Positions 30,003 through 34,540 of a DNA stretch of 34,540 nucleotides are shown here, one piece after another. Below the pieces are notes generated by a model. The model was not told the DNA's origin. It ran no database searches and saw nothing but the letters and a program-made list of their open reading frames with translations. Numbering within the stretch: position 1 is the stretch's first letter; each line of letters starts with the position of its first letter. The DNA is from CAMYLR01 sp041577935 (GTDB taxonomy: Bacteria > Gemmatimonadota > Gemmatimonadetes > JACCXV01 > JAHWKZ01): contig JBFGIA010000009.1 of assembly GCA_041577935.1 (NCBI GenBank), positions 1 to 34,540 of the forward strand, in the 5' to 3' direction. Position numbers and translations under genes: made by a program.

Positions 30003-30641
30003 GTGAGCTTGGAGGATAGACTCCAGCTTCTGCGTCGGGGACGGCGGCTCGAGGTCTTCACGGTGGCGTGGAATTCCGCCGAGGGCGTCGTCAGTATCGC
30101 GTTCGCGCTGCTCGCCGGGAGCATCGCGCTTTTCGGTTTCGGGATCGACAGCTTGATCGAGACGTCGTCGGGGCTGGTGCTTCTGTGGCGGCTCCAGACG
30201 CGCCGCGACATGGAATCCGCAGAGCGCGCCGAAGCGATCGCGCTGCGCCTAGTCGGAGTATCGTTCGTGGCGCTCGCAACCTACATCGCGTTCGAGTCGA
30301 TATCGGCCCTGGTGAAGCAGGAACCACCGGGGGCCAGTCTCGGCGGGATCGTGATCGCCGCATTGTCGCTCATCGTCATGCCGATCCTCGCCCGCGCGAA
30401 ACGACGTGTAGCGGCGGCGCTCGACAGCCGCGCCCTTCACGCCGACTCGATCCAAACCGACATCTGCATGATCCTCTCGGCGATCCTCCTCTTGGGTCTC
30501 GGACTCAACGCCGCGTTCGGTTGGTGGTGGGCGGACCCGGTCGCCGGGGTGGCGATGGTGCCACTGATCGCGCGTGAGGGGGTGCACGCGTTGCGCGGCG
30601 AGCGATGCGAAGAGCTGCCCGAAATGGCAAGGCTTGGATGA
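30003..30641 (+). CDS. Cation-efflux (CDF-like) family membrane protein
   Basis: A 212-aa inner-membrane protein with about five to six helices. It resembles the membrane half of cation diffusion facilitators: VAWNSAEGVVSIAFALLAGSIALFGFGIDSLIE in helices 1-2, a basic cytoplasmic loop, and ALHADSIQTD carrying the HxxxD pair of the metal site. The C-terminal cytoplasmic domain of full CDF proteins is absent, as in the short CDF-like group. Probable substrates are divalent metals such as Zn or Mn, unproven. It starts at GTG 30003 with no good SD. Its stop overlaps the ATG of the NTF2-like gene by 4 bp, so the two are coupled. Confidence 0.82.
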   Translation: MSLEDRLQLLRRGRRLEVFTVAWNSAEGVVSIAFALLAGSIALFGFGIDSLIETSSGLVLLWRLQTRRDMESAERAEAIALRLVGVSFVALATYIAFESISALVKQEPPGASLGGIVIAALSLIVMPILARAKRRVAAALDSRALHADSIQTDICMILSAILLLGLGLNAAFGWWWADPVAGVAMVPLIAREGVHALRGERCEELPEMARLG

Positions 30642-31093
30642 CGACCCGACCGCTCTCAGACGCCGAGTCTGAAATCCAGGCGATCGTCGATCGCGAGACG
30701 CGGGCCTGGGATACACGGGACGTCGATCTCCTGATCTCCGTATTCCACCCCGACATGGTGTGGCCGTGGCCACCGACGGCGCGCGACCACGACCCGATGG
30801 ACTGGGTCATGGAGTGGGGGCGTTACGACGCCGATCGATGGCGGGACGGATGGCAGAAACTCTTCGACACACACGATCTCGTCCGGAACGACCGCGTGAC
30901 GCGGAAGATCGTCGTCTCCGACCAAGGCGACGGCGCGTTTGCGGTGGTCGATATCGATACCGTGTGGAGGGACGAGCTCGGAGCCGAGCTTTCGTGGACC
31001 GGTCGAACGTGCAAGATCTACACAAAGTCAGGCAACGAGTGGAAGATGATCGCCCAGACCGGGGTCCTCGACTACTCGGCGGGGCCACAGTAA
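30638..31093 (+). CDS. NTF2-like (SnoaL/DUF4440-type) protein
   Basis: A 151-aa soluble protein with the cone-shaped NTF2-like pattern: an N-terminal helix (EIQAIVDRETRAWDTRDVDLLISVF), HPDMVWPWPP, later strands AFAVVDIDTVWRDE, TGRTCKIYTKSGNEWKMIAQTGVL. The start ATG 30638 overlaps the preceding stop (ATGA). Such folds serve as small enzymes or ligand binders; nothing here fixes the function. A cation-efflux partner upstream suggests co-expression only. Confidence 0.8.
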   Translation: MTTRPLSDAESEIQAIVDRETRAWDTRDVDLLISVFHPDMVWPWPPTARDHDPMDWVMEWGRYDADRWRDGWQKLFDTHDLVRNDRVTRKIVVSDQGDGAFAVVDIDTVWRDELGAELSWTGRTCKIYTKSGNEWKMIAQTGVLDYSAGPQ

Positions 31094-31095
31094 GT

Positions 31096-31242
31096 GTGAT
31101 CGAGGGTGGGAAACACGCTCTAATGCTCTCAGGAGATGGAGTGATCCGCTATCGCGACTCGACCCTCCGCGGCGGTATGAGATCAACCGCGGACGGCCGC
31201 TTCGTCGACGAGGGCGGCAACGAGATGCTGAAGAACCGGTAA
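31096..31242 (+). CDS. Doubtful small ORF
   Basis: GTG 31096 opens 48 codons (VIEGGKHALMLSGDGVIRYR... ending GGNEMLKNR) just after the NTF2-like stop. The tail SGDGVIRYRDSTLRGGMRS reads like a protein fragment, and an AGGAG precedes an internal GTG at 31141. I recognise no family. It may be a remnant or chance. The remaining bases up to 31302 show nothing I can support. Confidence 0.25.
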   Translation: MIEGGKHALMLSGDGVIRYRDSTLRGGMRSTADGRFVDEGGNEMLKNR

Positions 31243-31302
31243 GCCGGCTAACCGCCGCTGATCTCCGTCGGCGTCGTGATCACCCACACCCGATTGGGAT
31301 CA

Positions 31303-32820
31303 TCAACCGTTTCCGCGGCTGGACAACGCGATCCGGAAATCCGAGCTCGGCCGCCAGTGATTCCAATGCCGGTTCCCCCGCTCGGGCGCACCGTCAGCCA
31401 CGACCCGAACGTCGAAATCGCGAGCCAGCACGTCGACAAAAGCTCGGCTCATGAACATCGTCAGCGGGGCGCCCAAGCACGCGTGGTGGTCGAGCCCGAA
31501 CGGCGAGAACTCGTCACGAGAAAACCGCCGGCTCATAAACCGCGTCGGATCGAACACCTCGGGTCGGTCAAACGGTGGGTTTTGCCTGTGCACCTCGGCC
31601 ACACAGATGCGGATAAACCATCCCTTCGGAACCTCGAACCCATCGAACTCGATCGGCTTGATGACTTTCCGGTAGACGTATTCGCTTTGGGCCAAGCGAA
31701 GGGTTTCGAGCACGACGCACTCGGTGGGGTGTTTGGTGGAAGCAGCAGCGCGTTCCGCACCACGGACCATCTCAACCGACTCACGGCTCTCTGCAAGGTT
31801 CTTCAGGATCCAAACAAGCAACCCGCCGATGCTGTCCCGGGACGCCTCGAGCAGCAAGAGCAGATTCCCGATCGCCGTCGAATCGGAGGCCGACTCGGGC
31901 CGTAAGCGTAGAACCTCACCCCATACCGAAGAGCGATCGTACCGTGCGACCGACCCGGCCCCGCTGTGCCCCCGGATCAGTTCTTCGAACGTTTGTAACG
32001 CGCGCCGCGCCCGAGGACTCGCCCTGCCGATCGTGTTACCGGATTCAATACCTCGACAACAACCTTCGATTACGTCTCGATCAGAGGGACTCATGTCATC
32101 GCCGAAGTAGATCCGGAGCAACACCGTGAACATGAGCCGCTCGATGGAACGTCGCGGGTCGACGCCGGCACGCATCACTGCATCGCTGACGGCGGCCAAG
32201 TCACCAAGCTCTCGACGGACCACATCCCGCGTATGCTCTCGATTCGCTTCGAGCACGCCGTCGGAGAACGCCGATCGAAATAGCTGCGAGTAGACAGCGT
32301 AATCGTCGGGTTTCATGTAGCGGATAAACCCGCGCGGGATCTCGGCGCTGATCGGCAGCGGGGCCAGCACGAGGCTGTCGGATTCGCGCTTTAGGATCCC
32401 TCGCCCCTTCCCGATGTCCACGATGCAGACAACCGGCTGGTGAAATTGCGCCATCTTGAATACCGGACCGTGGCGCTGGGCCTGGCCCGCGTAGAAGCTT
32501 CGATCTACGATGGCGTCTAGCGAGCTCTTGAGGCCCAATGAACCGGGCGGTCGGGAGCGGCTTCGACCAAAAAGGGGACGGGAGCGCCATGCGAAAAACG
32601 CAACGCACGCGACCGCACCAATCGCCAACCACCGTAGGGCGATCGGCGAGAGAACTGCAGACCAGATCACGACGGCCAGGGCAGCAACTCCGAGCAGGGC
32701 GAGGATCGCCGCGAACCACCGCTGTTCACGAAGCTCCCGACGAGCGGCCGGCATCATCAGGATCCGCAACACGAGCGTCGCCCCGACCAACAAGACCCCA
32801 AGCTCGACACCGCGCTCCAT
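31303..32820 (-). CDS. Membrane-anchored cytochrome P450-like protein
   Basis: A 505-aa protein from ATG 32820 (a GTG at 32838 adds six residues). The first 85 residues hold about three hydrophobic helices, unusual for a bacterial P450. The rest shows P450 landmarks: an I-helix-like LLLEASRDSIGGLLVW, ExxR as ETLR, and a Cys-ligand loop FSPFGLDHHACLG with C448. In the FxxGxxxCxG consensus the Gly position is Asp here, so heme binding is probable but needs proof. P450s oxidise small organic substrates; its substrate is unknown. It diverges from a polysaccharide deacetylase, with overlapping start codons, and no SD is visible. Confidence 0.82.
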   Translation of the reverse strand: MERGVELGVLLVGATLVLRILMMPAARRELREQRWFAAILALLGVAALAVVIWSAVLSPIALRWLAIGAVACVAFFAWRSRPLFGRSRSRPPGSLGLKSSLDAIVDRSFYAGQAQRHGPVFKMAQFHQPVVCIVDIGKGRGILKRESDSLVLAPLPISAEIPRGFIRYMKPDDYAVYSQLFRSAFSDGVLEANREHTRDVVRRELGDLAAVSDAVMRAGVDPRRSIERLMFTVLLRIYFGDDMSPSDRDVIEGCCRGIESGNTIGRASPRARRALQTFEELIRGHSGAGSVARYDRSSVWGEVLRLRPESASDSTAIGNLLLLLEASRDSIGGLLVWILKNLAESRESVEMVRGAERAAASTKHPTECVVLETLRLAQSEYVYRKVIKPIEFDGFEVPKGWFIRICVAEVHRQNPPFDRPEVFDPTRFMSRRFSRDEFSPFGLDHHACLGAPLTMFMSRAFVDVLARDFDVRVVADGAPERGNRHWNHWRPSSDFRIALSSRGNG

Positions 32821-33604
32821 GAGCGAAAACTGGCCCACTACCCAGGGTTTCGGCCAGCTGGCGATTCTGACCTTTCATGGTTTTGCCAGGCCGGCTTCCA
32901 CTATTTCGTTTCCGCCCGCGGTGTTCCGGAGCGGGCTCGCGCGACTGGCTCGCAAAGGGTACAGGAGCATTGATCTCGTCGACGCAGTCGAACTTCTGCG
33001 CATCGGTTCGTCGCTGCCCCCGAAGAGTCTCGTGATCACGATCGATGATGGCTACGAGAGCGCGTATCGCGAAGCTTTCCCCGCGCTACAGGAGCACGGG
33101 ATGACGGCCACCGTCTTCGTGACCACCGGCCAACGGGCCGGCCGAGACCCTTCTGACAGGCTTCCCCCGATCGAGGGTCAACCTATGGTGAGTTGGAGAG
33201 AGCTGGGCGAGATGGTCGGTGCCGGTTTTGGTGTTGGAGCCCACACGCTGACCCACCCCGATCTGACCCATCTGCCGGAGTCAGAGGCCGAGGCGGAAAT
33301 CGTGGGCGCCAAGACGATCCTCGAAGACCGTCTCGGCGTGAGCGTTCGGAGCTTTGCGTATCCGCGTGGAAAGTACAACCAGCGAGCGCGAGAGATCGCG
33401 GCCCGACACTACAGTTGTGCGTGCTCGGATCGGCTCGGTCTCGTGACCCGGGCGAGCGATAACTACGCGCTCGAGCGAGTCGAGATGTATTACTTCCGCC
33501 GACGACCGGTCTTCGATCTGCTGACCACCCCACTCCTGCCGGCCTACGTGCGCTTCCGAGCGGTGCCGCGCAACGCTCGTCGTGCCTGGGCTCGACTTCG
33601 ATGA
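32819..33604 (+). CDS. Polysaccharide deacetylase (NodB homology) family protein
   Basis: A 261-aa carbohydrate esterase family 4-type enzyme. AILTFHGF opens the domain, SLVITIDDGYESAYREAFPAL holds the metal/base Asp pair, GAHTLTHPDLTHL is the HxxxH zinc motif, and SFAYPRGKYNQRA is the late conserved loop. All key residues are present, so it likely deacetylates a glycan. No signal peptide is seen, hence it may act in the cytoplasm on a lipid-linked or nucleotide-linked sugar. ATG 32819 overlaps the ATG of the divergent P450 gene and has no SD. Its stop overlaps the glycosyltransferase start by 4 bp, so the two work together in building a polysaccharide or glycolipid. Confidence 0.9.
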   Translation: MSENWPTTQGFGQLAILTFHGFARPASTISFPPAVFRSGLARLARKGYRSIDLVDAVELLRIGSSLPPKSLVITIDDGYESAYREAFPALQEHGMTATVFVTTGQRAGRDPSDRLPPIEGQPMVSWRELGEMVGAGFGVGAHTLTHPDLTHLPESEAEAEIVGAKTILEDRLGVSVRSFAYPRGKYNQRAREIAARHYSCACSDRLGLVTRASDNYALERVEMYYFRRRPVFDLLTTPLLPAYVRFRAVPRNARRAWARLR

Positions 33605-34530
33605 TCGAATCTGATTCGCCGCGCGTCGCAGTTATCATCGCGACGGTTCATCGCCCCGAAAACGTCGTCGTCGCGTTGGAAAGTGTCTTTCGTAGCACGG
33701 TTTCAGACTTCGAAGTGCACGTAATCGATCAGAGCACTGACGAACTGAGCCGCGAGCGGTTGCATATCTTGCTAGACGACCCTCGTGTGCACTACACCGC
33801 GCACTCCAAGGGCGGACTGAGCGCGGCACTGAATCGTGGCGCGAGTATGACCGAAGCTGACCTGCTCGCAATCACCGGCGATGATTGTACAGTCCGCGCC
33901 GATTGGCTCGAGAAAATGATCGACGCGTTTGATGCACACCCGAACGTCGGCGTGCTCTTCGGCACCGTGTCGCCAGGGGTTTACGAACTCGACGATGGGT
34001 TCGTACCTGGCTGCGTCCTACAGGACACAACGCTCGTCGAGGGGCTGGGTAACATCCACTGCCTGAGCGGAACGACCGCCAACATGGGGGTGCGGCGATC
34101 GGTCTGGCGAGAGCTGCGTGGCTTTGACGAAGCGCTCGGTGTCGGTGCGCCACTCCGATCCGCCGAAGATCTCGATCTTACCCTCCGCGCCCTCGCGCGC
34201 GGCTATCACGTTCTGCAAACAACCGAGGTCGAAACCACGCATCACTCGCCGACCCTCTGGACGGACCGAGCGGCCACGATTCGGCGCAACTGGTACGGCA
34301 GTGGAGCCGCTTTTGCCAAGTCTCTGAGGCTCGAGCCCATACCCATGCTGCGCGCCTTGACGCGACTCTCCAAACGTTGGGCCGGCGGCGGATCCCAGGT
34401 GGCGGCGACATACGGGCCAAAGCCAGGTCGTTTTTCGATGTTGGCGGGGTTCGCTTGGGGTTTCCTCGTCGGGCTATTCTGGCGCGTCGACCGGGAGACA
34501 AACCACTTCCGGCACAGCGATCGTGCTTGA
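33601..34530 (+). CDS. Family 2 glycosyltransferase
   Basis: A 309-aa GT-A fold glycosyltransferase. Visible motifs are VAVIIATVHRPENVVVALES (nucleotide-sugar strand), VHVIDQSTDE, GLSAALNRGASMTEADLLAITGDDCTVRADWL with the DxD-like DDC metal site, and a later ED in RSAEDLDLTLRAL that matches the general-base position. A hydrophobic stretch near the C-terminus (FSMLAGFAWGFLVGLFW) suggests membrane association. The start ATG 33601 overlaps the deacetylase stop (ATGA). The donor and acceptor are unknown. The pair probably belongs to a surface polysaccharide locus continuing beyond the window. Confidence 0.9.
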   Translation: MIESDSPRVAVIIATVHRPENVVVALESVFRSTVSDFEVHVIDQSTDELSRERLHILLDDPRVHYTAHSKGGLSAALNRGASMTEADLLAITGDDCTVRADWLEKMIDAFDAHPNVGVLFGTVSPGVYELDDGFVPGCVLQDTTLVEGLGNIHCLSGTTANMGVRRSVWRELRGFDEALGVGAPLRSAEDLDLTLRALARGYHVLQTTEVETTHHSPTLWTDRAATIRRNWYGSGAAFAKSLRLEPIPMLRALTRLSKRWAGGGSQVAATYGPKPGRFSMLAGFAWGFLVGLFWRVDRETNHFRHSDRA

Positions 34531-34540
34531 CTCTTGGTCT

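Noticed and set aside
1..34540. CRISPR array, insertion sequence, prophage or tRNA
   Set aside because: I saw no regularly spaced repeats, transposase or integrase motifs, attachment-site duplications or cloverleaf sequences on either strand.

Overview
The window is high-GC DNA from a diderm bacterium. The best guess is a member of Gemmatimonadota or a close relative. This rests on an amidase-like exported protein beginning with a YPxxG...DSTFxFG module, many lipoproteins with a short GPxxP-like tether just after the lipobox, frequent GTG/TTG starts, and several genes with no Shine-Dalgarno (SD) sequence. It is inference; no rRNA or marker gene is present. No tRNA, rRNA, CRISPR array, insertion sequence or phage gene was seen.

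The centrepiece is a cyclic-di-GMP locus at about 1.6-10.4 kb, all on the + strand. A PAS-PAS-GGDEF-EAL protein is followed by a 376-bp leader holding a clear GEMM-I (cyclic-di-GMP-I) riboswitch. Behind the aptamer is a hairpin that pairs with part of the Shine-Dalgarno sequence of the next gene. That gene encodes a TPR protein, followed by six tandem paralogous lipoproteins. Five of the six carry a ZU5-like beta domain, and all six end in the same C-terminal motif, [YS][AS]LC[IV]E. The run closes with a TPR-HD-GYP phosphodiesterase whose GTG start overlaps the last lipoprotein stop. Second messenger turnover, an RNA sensor and an apparently novel surface-lipoprotein family thus sit in one unit with a built-in feedback loop. 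This is the best candidate for an undescribed system.

After an alpha/beta hydrolase and a DUF72 protein (10.4-11.8 kb) comes a - strand block at 11.8-17.8 kb: anmK, nagZ, a LysM lytic transglycosylase and a sodium:solute symporter. murQ lies nearby (21.0-21.9 kb) in a second - strand operon with a cystathionine beta-synthase-like gene and a small lipoprotein. Together these make nearly a full route from cell-wall turnover to GlcNAc-6-phosphate. The symporter is a candidate importer in place of AmpG.

Between and beyond these lie a gamma-glutamylcyclotransferase-like protein, a lipoprotein with two 38-residue Cys/His repeats, a dodecin, a LOG-like Rossmann protein, a YkvI-type membrane protein, a small coupled gene pair, a ribbon-helix-helix protein with two palindromic operator candidates over its promoter, TypA/BipA, a secreted subtilase, a cation-efflux protein and an NTF2-like protein. 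At the right end an unusual membrane-anchored cytochrome P450 diverges from a polysaccharide deacetylase/glycosyltransferase pair; the divergent start codons overlap.
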